Of a DNA stretch of 55,537 bases, positions 1-12,231 are shown piece after piece. Positions within the stretch are counted from its first letter, which is position 1. Each line of letters begins with the position of its first letter. The notes under the pieces are model-generated. The model ran no database searches, was not told where the DNA came from, and was given only the letters and a program-made list of their open reading frames with translations. The stretch lies in assembly GCA_034698045.1 (NCBI GenBank), contig JAQGAU010000027.1, forward strand, positions 1 through 55,537, read 5' to 3'. This stretch comes from Paramacrobiotus richtersi (lineage: Eukaryota; Tardigrada; Eutardigrada; Parachela; Macrobiotidae). Position numbers and translations under genes: made by a program.

Positions 1-167
1 TCCTATACCACCATCGACTAATACGGTGTGCACTCACTGTGGAACCGCAGCCTCTGTTCATGACTTCACAGGCATGTGAATTAGTCTCCTCAACCGCTGT
101 TTTCAGTGAATTTGCATCACTTTGGAGCCGTAGTAGGTAGCAAATTGGTTTCAAATTGTTTTTACAG

Positions 168-563
168 TTTCGACTTGAACTGCCCACCGAAAAACTCTCT
201 TCTAACACCACGCCTCTTCCTCTGGCTGAAGCCATTCCGAAAAAAGTAAAGGCAGCTTTCATGACCTTTAAACCGCAGCCAACCCAACAGGCTCCGATGC
301 CAGCGCAGGATGTACTACACGACGAGCAAGAGCATGCAAAAGCTCTTCGCGACGACAACAAGGGTCAACAAGAAATGCCGGTCGAGCCCGTTGTTGACAA
401 AGACAAACCAGATCATTTGAAGGAAGAATGGGTGCTGCTCGCGGTACAAAATATCGTTGCCGCCAAATTACGAGCTTTTCAGCTGGAAGTGGAGACAGCC
501 GTCAGGACTAGGGAGAAACTCTTCAACGAAAAGACCAATAATAAATTTGTTGGCAAGCCCTGA
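168..563 (+). CDS. Terminal exon of an unidentified gene
   Basis: This is an open frame of 131 codons that starts directly after a pyrimidine-rich acceptor (tttttacag, AG at 166-167) and ends at TGA 561-563. The ATG-less start and the acceptor suggest the 3' exon of a longer plus-strand gene that begins left of the window. The encoded tail is hydrophilic and rich in P, Q, K and E. It ends in a probable amphipathic helix (around LKEEWVLLAVQNIVAAKL) and a basic C-terminus. I recognise no family. Candidate poly(A) signals follow (AATAAA-type at about 578 and 754). It converges on the guanylate cyclase gene that ends at 913. Confidence 0.5.
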   Translation, partial: FRLELPTEKLSSNTTPLPLAEAIPKKVKAAFMTFKPQPTQQAPMPAQDVLHDEQEHAKALRDDNKGQQEMPVEPVVDKDKPDHLKEEWVLLAVQNIVAAKLRAFQLEVETAVRTREKLFNEKTNNKFVGKP

Positions 564-912
564 TAATAGCGATTCTATAATAAAAAACGGAGCAAGCGAT
601 TCTAGTTATACAATGGTACTTATATTTGTTAAAGCGTATCAGTAAAACTATCATGGACGAGCTTATCGTGATCACAGTATGGTTACAAACTTTGTTGCTC
701 GTGCAGTTTGCAAGGAAACAAAGTGAAACACGTTATAATCATTAATAGGTACGCAATAAATTGGCACGGTATTGAGTAAACGCAGGCTGCAGCAAACGAC
801 CTTACAAACGGTGGACCAACCAGTGTTTAAAAAAATAAAACCTATGTATTCATAAAATGCTATTAAAATGGCTTTGATGCCAAGAAAACGGTATCATAGA
901 CGAAATCAATAG
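564..912. other. Intergenic gap between convergent genes
   Basis: This stretch is AT-rich with no supported ORF. It probably contains the 3' UTRs and cleavage sites of both convergent genes: AATAAA-like signals near 578 and 754 on plus, and a TTTATT stretch near 832 that could serve the minus-strand gene. Confidence 0.4.
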
Positions 913-3900
913 TTACGTCTCAGGAGTAGCAAATGGATCATCGGTTATCACCGGCGCCTGCGAATTCACTCCCGATAGAGCATCCATATCCTCCGATTCC
1001 GAGTGGCTGACTGTCTTGAACCCATTGAGCCAGTATGTCTCCGCAGCCCCCTTAAATCCCGGCGCAATGGAGATCTTCCTGTCTCGCCGTTGTTCGACTT
1101 CGAACATCTTAAACTTGTCCAGTGCGGCTTTTGTAGTACTAGAAATGTGGATGCGGTTTGGTGCCGAGAGGGCCTGCATCTTGGCTGAACTGTTGATCGT
1201 TTCCCCGAAAATACAAAACTTTGGAATGGTCAGATTAATCAGTCCGCTGGATACGGGTCCGGAACTGATGCCGATACGGAATTTCAGCTCTTCGTTAATT
1301 GTCAGGGTTGTTAAGGTGGATGATTTGGCAATGAGGTTCAAGCTGAATGTCGCCATATCCACGGCGTGCCGCTCAGGGTTGGGATCAGGCAAGCCAGAAG
1401 CTGCGATTCCTGTAAAAACGGTGCACTTAGTACAACATTACGAAAGCGTGCAGGTTCCGAAATGTATACTTGTATCTCCAATTGATTCAATGCTAGTTAT
1501 TCCCACTTCTTTTATGCATCCGTCAAAGAGTGTGTACACTTCGTTCAGGAAGGAGATGACCTATATAGCACATAATAAACAGACCATCAAGGCTAAGCTG
1601 CCCGTTTGTCGCTTACCTCCTCCGGTCTATATTTTATCACAATATTCGGAAAGTCAACCACACTGGACATCAGAACAGACGTCTCCGGATAAACCTGCGC
1701 CTGGAAGGTTCCACCGGCTTTGAGTTTTATAGCAATCGAAGCCGGGAGCACATGGAACAGCATCTCGTCTGCTTTGTCTTTCTCGCGATAATAAGCATGT
1801 GTACGCTCATTGACCAAGCGTTCCAAGTGGTCCGAGTAGTTGCGCAGTCGTAATGCCACGTCCTCGGAGGCCAACACACCATGTTGTTTCCTGCGGAACT
1901 TTGTGTTAAGAAGGATATACAAAGAACTGAGATAGGTGGCTTACTTCAGTGCAGCCAGGTTCTGCAACATCGAGGCTGCTTTCGGTCGTTGTTTCGGCTC
2001 ACTGCTCCAGCAGTCTTGCATGGATTTGATTAGGCCTTGATCGACATTATCGAAGCTATGGTCAATCTCTGGACGAGATGCGGCAGTCCCGGTTTCCAGG
2101 GCGTTGATTAACTCTAACCAAACAGAACATAACAAACCACTACAAATGCAGTTGCTTCGCCAAAGTTCTGAAATGATACCTAGAATGTCGCTTGTGGTCC
2201 CAGTATAAGGAAGCTTCCGAGCCAGTACATGGTAGATTACCATTCCGAGACTGTACATGTCGGCTTCCTGGGTTTTGGCTTGGTCAGTTCTCTGGCGCAA
2301 TACTTCCGGTGCGATCCAAAGATATCCTAAAGTCGCAAAAATATTGATAAAAACTAGACAAGATGACATCTTATCTATTGTGATGATTTTCATGTAAAGT
2401 CTTACTAATTGGTGACACATCATGGCTGACGAGTGGGTCGTCCAGTCGGCTGAAGGAATGCAATCCATAATCGGTTAGACGAACCCGCATAAACTCATCC
2501 AAAAAGCATGTATGGGAGGAAAGAGACCCATGAATCCGGACTTTCGAATCATGAAGGTAGACTAAACCCTACGAAGTACTAAAGTACGAAAGAATCCTAA
2601 AACACCACATACGGATGCACTTACATTCACAATGTCTTGGAGGAAATAATATTTCATCGGAATATCGAGACGCAACCTGTTTTTTTTTCAAAAAAGACAT
2701 GTTTGGTGTTAAGAGACAGCAAACGGTGTTTTTGCTAGGTTTTTCAAGAAGCAGTGATTTACGAACGACGTATGTATGACTTACGAAGCGTTTTGCAACA
2801 GGCCATAAAGTGAACCGCGAACAGGACATTCGTAAACCAAGGCTGCCGACGATTCATCGCACACCAAGCCGAAAAACTGAGCTACATTCGCGTGAAACAT
2901 TCCAGCTGCCTTAATGTGAAATAACGTCAAAAGTTAAGTGCATTCTAGTTGTGAAAAAATGCTGAAAACGTGACTTACGAGGAGGACTTCGAGCCTTTCT
3001 GCATCGTCTACGTCTAAACCGTGGTGCGTTTTGACGTAATATAAGCAGACAGGATAAGTCTAAAAACCATATAGAAATCTCCATAACCGATCAATGTTAT
3101 GGATAAACAAGAAAGCGTACTTTATAAATTCCCAATCGCGTCTGGTCACCGAAACTGTAGTTGGTTGTCGAGATCCTTTGCATGCTAGCAGCCGACCGTT
3201 TGGGATCTTTACCCATTAGTGCGGTCTGCAAATCGTACCAGTTAATTCATACCGTGAACTTGGCGCTCCAAGGCAATAACTATTTTCCTACCCGGCTAGT
3301 TTTTTCATAAAGGTCACCCCAATTCCCGGCGGATCTCCTGTGCAGATCGGGTTGCATTGAAACTTGATCCCATCGAATCAAACGGCTCTACAAATTGCGT
3401 AAGTGCGTCGTATGACAGGATAAGATTGACGTCTGCCCTACCTCGTTGTCGTCAACCTTCTTGTTTGGACCAACAAGAGTATTCTCCGGTCCATGATGGG
3501 TCGCTCCGTGTGCAGCGCCAAAGTGGAACCGGTGAGTGGAAGATCCATCTGGATGTGATTTATGCATAAACTTTTCAAAAAAGAAATGATGATGCGACGG
3601 GGCAGGCGAGTCAGCCACGTGGACTCTGCTGACACGCTGTCTCCGGTACACGTAGATTTTGTACAAGAGAAACAGTATCAGAATTGCCAGCAACGGGAAA
3701 ATTATTGCTAATGCGATTGTCCGAGCTGAAAATGGGGAATTCTTTGCAAAAGTGTGTAAACGAATGTTTGCAGAGAATCATTCAACATACAGCAATATGG
3801 ATCGAAGAAACCGCAGGGAGGTGTGTCGTTTGGAGCAGAACCCCCGATCCAGTCGAAGCCTTTGACTTCATTGAACTGTCCGGTGCCACCGTCATACAAA

Positions 3901-6064
3901 GTGACCACAGCGAAATGCAGATCACCATCGGCTTGCTCAGGCTGTTTTATCTGTGTTACAGCGGCATCAGGGACTTTGTTACCAGCGTCATCGAACCGAA
4001 ATTCACCGGCCGCTTTTGTGTCCACTGTCACACTTTTTCTGGAAAAGAAGTACTCTGAGCTAGATTCGCGATATCAAAAGGAGACACATAAAGATTAAAG
4101 ACAGCATGATGAATATTCATTATGGAGTGGAATTTCTACTAACAGTTTATTGAGATCAGGAGGCGAAGATGTTGCCTTAACCAATACATCGACTGCTTGG
4201 GAGTAAGCCAGAACGTGGATATTGTTCTGAAATGAAGGAATGACTTGCTGCCCCCGTTGGTCAGGCAGTCTGTCTGACATACCTGAATTTCTTCCACAGT
4301 ACCAGAGTATTTGTCCACGCTTAACGCCGTAGCCTTGTTGTAAATACTGCCGGCAACATTCACCCAAACATCGCTGTATAGCTCGGGGTACAGTGTAAAA
4401 AATCCCGTGTTGTGAAGTATTCGTGCGGCGTTCGCGGGTGACCCCAGTGCTGTTGAGAGCAAAGCGTACATTCTTGAAAGCGGCTAATGAACTCAACATA
4501 GCATACCATTTGACGCCATATTTGTTATTGAATCCGGTAGCGAAAACCGATGACCATCAAAAAACATGTATGCATATCGGCTGTTGGTAAATCCGTTCTC
4601 GTCAGCTACTTTCCTGCATGAAGGAATAAGAAGGATATAAAGACTAAAATACACGTTTTAGTGTTTGTCTTACATGAACGAAAAGAACGATGGCATTTCG
4701 GAAATTATTATCATTGCTGCAAAGAAAAGATTTCACTTGACATATGCTTTTTATGTTTATATACGCTTTCGGAACTACGAAATACCTCGGCATCTGTACG
4801 GCAGAAGTGCAATGATCTTGTGAAATTCGCCTTGAGAATCCTTGGTGCTATCAAAGGAAAACTCCTCAACCGCATCAAAGTGTGTGGAATCTTCGCGAAT
4901 CTTTGTCGTCAGAAAGTGCGCGAGTCGCGCGAAGCCGCGATCGAACGTGTCCGTTATTACACACAAGGTGCGCCAGTGCTGTGCCTGCGAGAAAAATGTG
5001 TGACATTGGTATGCATCGTAAACAAACGCTTCGTTTATAGCAAAAAGTTGGCTTCAGCTTCGGTTTTAAAAGATCAAGATTCTCTAAATTAATCAAACAA
5101 GGTATGTCCCGTAATAAACCGTAATTTATTGACATCATACTGTAAGCCGTAATAACTAATCATTTACGAAGTCTGACCACATTTCAAAAATTCCCGAAAA
5201 TTCTGTCGAATTAAATTCTAGCGAATTTATACCTGGACAAAGTGGAAAAATATTGGCCAGATCCTCTCTGGGTTTGGCTGCAGACTTCGCCAGATGTTTG
5301 AGCCATTATGGTTAAGAAACCCTCCGGCTGGTGCGATAATTGGTATACCAGTACCGAAAGCCTTTGAAGCTTGAGACAGCGCTTCCATTTCCTCCCTAAA
5401 AAATGCAAACCATTATGCATAATAATACTACTTAGAAACACACGTAAGATGAATGAGCGTGATTCCTAAGATGGCTGTATACAGCTAAAAAAACCGTCTC
5501 GAACGCACAGGCAGGATGGTCCCACGATTGCATCAACATTTCGAGTTTGTAAAACACCTACAAGTAAAATGCTTATAACAAACTGGTCTGGGACAAATTA
5601 TTCGGGGAATCTCGAACGATAAACTCCGTTTTAGATGGTAAGAGCTGCCGAATGTTGCTTACCGAATGCCTTTAACGCTCCACTCGGGTTACACACCGAG
5701 CTATGCTCAGAGGAGTTCTGAGCAATTTCCGCTATAGAAATGGATATATTGACTTTCGCTTCACTTCTTTTAAGGTCGGCCGTAAAGGCAACTGCAATGA
5801 AGCTGGGATTAGTGCAATGTCATCAAGCAATACGCGCGCCGCGCGAAACTGATGCGTAAACTTTCGAAGGTGAAATCGCTTTTTCGTACACGCAGAGAAT
5901 AAAGCTCCATCGATAAGATCGGCTGGGGAACTGATATTTGATGATGTACGGGATTTCAAAATTAATCCCACATTAATATCAACGGCACAAGTACCAGGTG
6001 TGTAAAAACCAGGTGTGTAAAAACCAATTACTAAAAGGGTAAACAGTTTCAGCATCCAGTCCAT
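913..6064 (-). CDS. Receptor-type guanylate cyclase with degenerate catalytic site
   Basis: This is a single-pass membrane guanylate cyclase of the natriuretic-peptide-receptor type. The start at 6064 gives a hydrophobic signal peptide (MDWMLKLFTLLVIGFY). The extracellular ANF-receptor-like domain is spread over small exons (about 3791-5730) with DAIVGPSC and a membrane-proximal GGSAPNDTPPCGF hinge. The exon 3442-3725 holds the transmembrane helix (LAILILFLLYKIYVY). The kinase-homology domain is in exons 3318-3387, 3121-3225, 2979-3059, 2785-2905, 2406-2568, 2180-2326 and 1945-2113, with FFGL, HGSLSSHTCFLDE, LTDYGL and LWIAPEVL. The dimerisation helix and cyclase domain are in 1617-1890, 1470-1560 and 913-1409. 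Splice phases across the cyclase exons restore the family pattern without gaps (IGDTRIAASGLP against IGDAYMVVSGLP). The first metal-binding Asp reads Ser (SSVVDF) and the transition-state Arg reads Lys (NSSAKM), so enzyme activity is doubtful. Exact ectodomain exon edges are approximate. Confidence 0.88.
5993..6022. repeat. 15-bp tandem duplication inside the signal peptide
   Basis: The unit accaggtgtgtaaaa occurs twice back to back. On the minus strand it duplicates five codons in frame (GFYTP GFYTP) near the end of the guanylate cyclase signal peptide, lengthening it without breaking the frame. Confidence 0.85.
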
Positions 6065-6545
6065 AAATACGGAAACACCCGCCGAAGCGTCACAAATATC
6101 ACTATCGCAGTACGCACAGGTTAATGCACGATCAACAGGGAATTAATCGCAATAGTTTATTTGCAATGTACTGTTCCGAATCGATTATCACGTTGCCACG
6201 GTATGGTTTGCATAGTTCGCTAAAACACAATGCGTTTAGCATGCTTGAAGCCTTAAGCTTGACTGATAATTCCTTGATGCAAAGCTTTATCGACTCATGA
6301 GTGCCTCACATAAAACGTAGGTATGGTTAAGAAAAACATGCCCAAGATAAAACAAATTCGTTGGTTTCGTAATTGGCTGAATGATACAAAATTTAAATTT
6401 TAATTATCATCGTGTAGTGTAAACAAGACAACAAAACGTCGACAAGGTCAACTAGTGAATCACGGCTTCAGACCAGGGAATTCTATATAATTGTGTCTGT
6501 CGATACAATCGACAACAAACAACTATAGCTAGGGTTTTAAGCAAG
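6065..6545. other. Intergenic spacer between guanylate cyclase and SPEF2-like gene
   Basis: About 480 bases lie between two minus-strand genes in tandem. They must hold the promoter and 5' UTR of the cyclase and the 3' UTR of the SPEF2-like gene. I see no ORF or clear motif. Confidence 0.4.
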
Positions 6546-9500
6546 TTATGATTTAGCGGGATAGGTAAGGCTTGTCCCGATGCTAGCGCCATGTCGTTCA
6601 TTGGCACACAGTAACTTGAAGGCATCTTCCCACGGTATCTCAGCATCCTGAATATTCACCCCGTCCGGTAGTCTGGTGTTCAGCTTAGGCTGGATCAGAT
6701 GTACAGCGGTGGAATTAAGTTCTTCCGAATCCACTGATTTCCACTTTTGCCCGACTAGGTCCTTTCCATAACTACGCTCCGTACCGTATACCAGACCTTT
6801 CTGTAAATCCTCATAAATCACTTTGTCAGATGTTTTGCAGACCTTCAGAAACTCTTGATACAACGACAGCTTTTCAACAGGTAGTCGTTCATGAACTGCT
6901 GCCGGCTCTGCGCCCGTTGCGAACCGCGTATTCAACGATAAAGTAAACTGACTGTTGTGATATGTTAAGGCGTTCTGAATCGAAAGTTCGTTTTCAATTT
7001 CAGCATGGATAAAATCAACCAAAACCGCCGCGCTGGCGAGCTCTTTCTTGTGAATTTCATCAGTTTTTGCTGATACTGTCAGGTCCACAGATCTGGTCAG
7101 TTTTTTCAACTCGGATATGGTGGCAGTCGCACAGTTGAATATCGATTCCAGGCGGATTAGGAGAAATGCCGTTTCTTCTTCGATAGCCGTTTCATGGCCC
7201 GATTTTTGAGGAGTTTGCGGTTCGACAACTGGAGTCACGGGTCGACTCTTATCATGACCTTTTGGATTGACAGTTACAGGGGTTTTCCTGGGATCGTCTG
7301 GCGGTTTTACCGAAATCCTGGCTTTTCGCAGTTCTTGTTCGGAATCTTCCATCTTTCGGACCGCATCTTTGACTTTATCAAAGATATCCTTTAACATCAT
7401 CTCCTCGACGTTATCCCTCGGTGGCGGAGGTCCGGCGATTGTTGCCTGTGGGGGACACGAAATGAAACATTTACAGGCTAACGAAGATGTCATTGGCAAT
7501 ACCTGTGTTTTGCTGTGTTTCCGTACAGCATCAGGCTGTGATTTCCGTTCTACCTTGGGGCCTGGAAACTTTTTTCCTTGTGAAGATATTGGCTCGACAA
7601 GCTGAAGTGGTAACGATATAGGCTCTGGTGCGTTAGTCTTTCGCGCAATGTATGTCGGACCGACGGGGTCCCGATTGAGCGTTCGGATGAGTGTGGAGTT
7701 AATGCTAATTGTAGGTTTCTCTGGCTCTGGGCCTTTCGGATCTTTAACCTTTTTAGCATCGGGCATGGTCGGAGTCGGCGGTGGGGGTGGTCGCTTTGTT
7801 TCCCGATCCGCTAAGCTATTGAGGTCGATATACGGGACACTGACCATTAGTCCCGTTTGTACACTTATGGATTTTGTCTCCGCTGCCGAGATGTAATCAC
7901 GCATAAGATTCAGACTGTCAACATATAGATCCATTTCCAGCTGCAAAAAAGAAATTGTATTACTTTGTGTCCCTGTTTTGTTGAACTTGTTGGAAGCATA
8001 CCTGCGCTAAAGAAACGAAGCAGTTGGCAATCATAGCCAGCCTATCTTCGACCCATCCATTTTTCATTATCTCCTCTTGAAATGTGAGGTCTTTCGTTCG
8101 GATGGTGTTGATCTCACTAACCAATACCTTGTGGAAATCGATGACCTGTGCGTGCAGGAGCTCTTTGAACTGCGGTCGGCAGCGTTTCGTCGCATCTGTG
8201 GCGCAAAATACTGTCTGCCAGCGAAATAATACCGTTTGGAAACGGATTTCGTGAGCCAGGACGAGATCGGCAGCTGACTGTTTGTATTCCACGAGGTGCG
8301 ACTTTATGCTGTTCTTTATAGTTCTTATGGACTGAAATATCTCTTTAGCAGTGACGCAGTAGGTCTGCTCAACATTCCGCCAGTAATCGGCTAGCCAGCT
8401 GCATATAGACAGGAAACTCAAAGCTGGATTACCGACACCGGTTTCTGCTTTTGTTGGGACTAACCGCTGAGCTGCCGGGTATGCCAGTTGTCGTGGGATC
8501 TCGCTTTTGAATGGAACAGCTTCCTGCATATAAAGTGTACTGGGTGTCGTGGAATTATCTTGTGAAGACACTTCGTCGAACGCAGGTGCACGGTCCAACT
8601 TAGTATCGGCAATTGTTCGATAAGTGGAATCTCCAAAATCCTTGCACTCGGAATTAAAAAAGAGCTCTGGATTTTGTCCTCCCTTGAATTCCAAGTCAAG
8701 CGTATTCAGCAGGTCGTTTTCGACTTTAAGTAGCTTGTTTGTCAACATAGCATTATTTAGTCGAAGCACAGGATATCCGTTGGAATAAACGGCACCCAGA
8801 ACATCCTACAAACGAACGGTTAAACTAGCGGGTTGTCTGTGTGCCAAAAGAATGGACAAAACATCTCTAGCAAATGTGTACACACGTGCAAACCTTTAAG
8901 TATTGTTGTTCCAAGATTCTTTCGTTGAGATTGCGGTCAAGCTTAAAGTTCTGGCCAATCGTTTCCAGTTGATCGTGCAAATACCGTTTCATGTCTGACT
9001 GAGTCAGAACCGATTGGACGAAGTCATTGTCCATCGCCGAGGACAGCCCTGCCTCCACTTCAGTGGTAAACGTACTGGTGTCATCGAGGTCTGACAGTTC
9101 ATCATCACTCGAAATGTATGGAACTTGCGGAATAACAAATTTTCCCTTTTCTTCTTTCGCAAACATTTGCAGGTAGTCTCGAACTTTTGGGTTACACAAA
9201 TCGGATTTCCGCGGTGGTCGGGCCGCTTTAACGTGACCTGGCTCCTCATCGTCCGTCATGTCCGCATCTTTCACTTCTCGCGCTGTTCGCTTTTGTGTCG
9301 CACTTGGCTGACCTTTTGTCGATTTTATACCTTCGGTTTTTCCCTTTCCGTCTGCTTTCTTGGAGTCATTTCCTTTTTTAGGATCCTTTTTGCTGTCGTC
9401 CACTGTTTTTGGCATTAAGAAGTTGTTCGGACTGGTATCACCATATATAAACTTTTTCAGCGCCGCTTGTCTGATTTCGATATCCGCAGTTCCAGCAGTC

Positions 9501-11458
9501 ATCTTTTCCGCGGGATCAGAGTGGGTGTCGATATGATCAACAACGGTCTCGTCAGCCATGGTTACCAGATCGTTCCGCAGATTCTTAACGAGGATTTCCG
9601 CTTCGCTGCTAGAAGTTTCTCTTCCCAGTTCAAAGCCAATATGCTTAATATCCAAATTTGTTTTGGATGGCGGTATTTCTTCTTGAGTATCAAGAACACC
9701 TAGGATGATAACCGGCTGTTCTTCCGGCGACGCTTGCAGTCCATAAAGTGTATGTACTGGTGGTTGATTCAAAACTTGTTGAAGCTTTGACGCCAAAACT
9801 GGAGACAGTATTTCGGCGATTTTTTCAGCTGATTCAGCTGTAGACCCGTTATCGATTCGGATAACATGCTTTGCAAAGGTCTTGTAGTCGTCAAGCAGCC
9901 CGGACTGGATGTCTGCCGTGCTACAAACAATCATTTCAAAGTTCGCAAATGAACCGATTGTCCAGAAAAGAACGCTGATAATTACCAAATCGCCGTACAA
10001 TTGCAAAATCTTCTTTTGCACGTCGCAGTATTTGCTCATATCGTGAGGCACCTCATCGACGCTTGGTACTACAGACATCTTTTGGACTGCTTTCGAGAAG
10101 TGCGTTTCTCGTAAGCGACGAAAGGCCGTAGCCGTATCTACGGACAAGACCACCACTAGCTCCAGCAAGCACCTTGGAACATCAGGTAAACTGAATGGAA
10201 CCACATCCTTTAGTAAAAGAGACGTTTCTCGCTTTTGAGCTTCCATCACCTTTTCCCAGTCGTGTCGGTTCAGACCATCCCGTAGCATGCAAGTCTGCCG
10301 CTTTGTCTGGGGAAGCCCATCGATCACGTATCCACGAACTTTGTTTTGGTGCATCTTGAGGAAGAGGACAACCAGTTTGATCGTCAGGCTTTCGTCGGGA
10401 TAGAAGTTGTCAGAGCAAGCTTTTTGGACGCTTTCGTGGTACAATCGTAATTCGGCAGTTTGCTGGGTGTTTTGTGCGTTCGCCAAAATGCCATGCATGG
10501 TTTGGTACACAATTTGTACAGTGACAACTTGCAACCCGTACCGAGAAGCTATTTGTTGGGCAAGCTGGCTTTTCCCCGCACCAGGCATACCGACGATCGC
10601 AATATTTATCAGCATGGAGTTCAAGCCAGGCATTACTGTTGGTATTGTTGGCTTCCATGAGGTATTCAGCAACGCATCAACAACCGTACACAGTAATACC
10701 GTATGCTTCCGGTATACTCGACCAGCTGGGCGCGACTTCCTCCACTGGCCTTTGCAATCCACATATTCGGTGTAATCGTCGGTTCCCGGAGAAGACCACT
10801 GTGACTTTAGATCAGTAGCTTCGCGAAATGCGCTTTTCAGTTCCTTAACAAAGTCGCTGCTGACCGTTTTGGTTAATGTGGGAAAATTCAGTCGCAGTGT
10901 GATTATCTGAGATACAGTGTTTACCACACGATTGATCAAACGGTTTGATACAGTGCCGTATGATTCAGCGTTCAAATGCCGAACTCGTTCTGCTAGGGAT
11001 TGGTAGAAGCTCCAATTTTTTGCGAAATATTCCTGAAGCTTTCGAGAAACCACTTCGGATCGGTGGGTTAATGAATCTGCTCTTGGATCGAATACGGGCA
11101 GGAGCGGCCGAGGTGTTTCCTCTCTAAATGATTGTTCTGAGGCTTCTTCCACGTTTTGAAGAAGGTTTTCCAGGCTCTGCTCTGCGTGATTAACGTGCTG
11201 TATTATGGGACTTGCAAACTGACACCCCCGTTCCAGCCTTCCACTTGACTGTACCTCCTGTAATAGTCACAATCGGTTTAGGACACGTTGTTGCTCGAGA
11301 AATCATCATGATATCTGATTCTTTAGATATACCGGCGGACCTACATTTTCATGCAGATACTCCCGTAGCGATTTACAGAGGACCACCTGGATTAGCTGTG
11401 AGCGATATTTGATAAGCGCATCCCAGTCATTTTTGGGCATTATGGCGGTTGTTTCCAT
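6546..11458 (-). CDS. SPEF2: SPEF2/CPC1-like flagellar protein with adenylate-kinase-like domain
   Basis: Four exons are inferred (11345-11458, 8894-11257, 8002-8805, 6546-7940). All have lengths divisible by three and phase-0 junctions, giving about 1558 residues from the ATG at 11458. The large exon carries a nucleotide-kinase fold: a P-loop GMPGAGKS near residue 260 and an NMP/LID-type segment with GYVIDGLPQTKRQ about 90 residues later. It is followed by a Lys/Asp-rich linker. The last exons hold the family's C-terminal helical region, including an IMKNGWVEDRLAMIANCF stretch spliced to LEMDLYVDSLNLMRDY. SPEF2 is a central-pair (C1b) axoneme protein needed for sperm tails and motile cilia. 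Vertebrate SPEF2 is about 1800 residues with an N-terminal calponin-homology domain; none is visible here, so it is either lost or in upstream exons I could not find. The family call rests on domain order and remembered similarity. Confidence 0.7.
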
Positions 11459-12231
11459 TACGGAAACGAAGATCCTCAACCTAAAGATTTGCGAACAGAC
11501 ATGGTCAACATTAGTGATCAGTTAGCAATGCCATTCATTGTCGTTTCCACACACGCCTGGAACCACGAGTACTTCGACATTATAGTAATAACATAAAAGT
11601 GATTACACGAGCTGTTCGCGTCACTTCATAGCAACTCACACGCCAGTTGCGATTACGCTGGTTTGCATGCACCGTTTGCACTCCCAGCAAGTTGACGTAT
11701 GAAAACGACCTAACGGAAATAATTGTGTGGCACAGTGGCAGTGTGAGGGATCAAATGTGTTTTCGTATACTGGCTGGGTTTACGTTTTCACAGTTTGCGT
11801 GTAGTACGACGACTAGCATAATATTATGCAAAGTGCTTTATTATTAGTGCAGGAACGAATAAAATTCTGTTTTCGTGAAAATTTACCTAGGATGCGCTTT
11901 CAGCGAAGCGAACCTCAATAAACCACCTTGATTTGTTTTCGTCTCAACCACTTTTACAGGTAGTGGGTGAGACAGTTCTACTCAGAAACACTTTTCTTCG
12001 TGCGTTTTATTTTATGGAAAGCTTTCCACAGCCACGTTTCGCTCTGTTGTGAACACGTTTTCCAGCTGAAAGACATAGTGTGTGGACGGTAGTCTGTAGA
12101 CAATTACAACGTAGGATTCCATTCGCAGGACGAACAACTCTTTTTACCAGTACCAAAATGTGAACACCGCTCTCCAGCGACACCATACATTTTTTATCAC
12201 ATTAAGCATCAGTGATCGCAGTAATAATCGT
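11459..12231. other. Intergenic region, no gene seen
   Basis: This region holds the promoter side of the SPEF2-like gene and the 3' flank of CDC34. Short open frames exist, but none has a recognisable product or splice context. Poly(A)-like AATAAA motifs are scattered (for example near 11858). Confidence 0.4.

Noticed and set aside
1016-1723. 235-codon plus-strand open frame
   Set aside because: It is antisense to the guanylate cyclase catalytic exons, which have strong domain and splice support; no product is recognisable.
11212-11412. Plus-strand frame with a pleasant hydrophobic pattern
   Set aside because: It lies opposite the inferred first intron and exon of the SPEF2-like gene; no splice context or family match.
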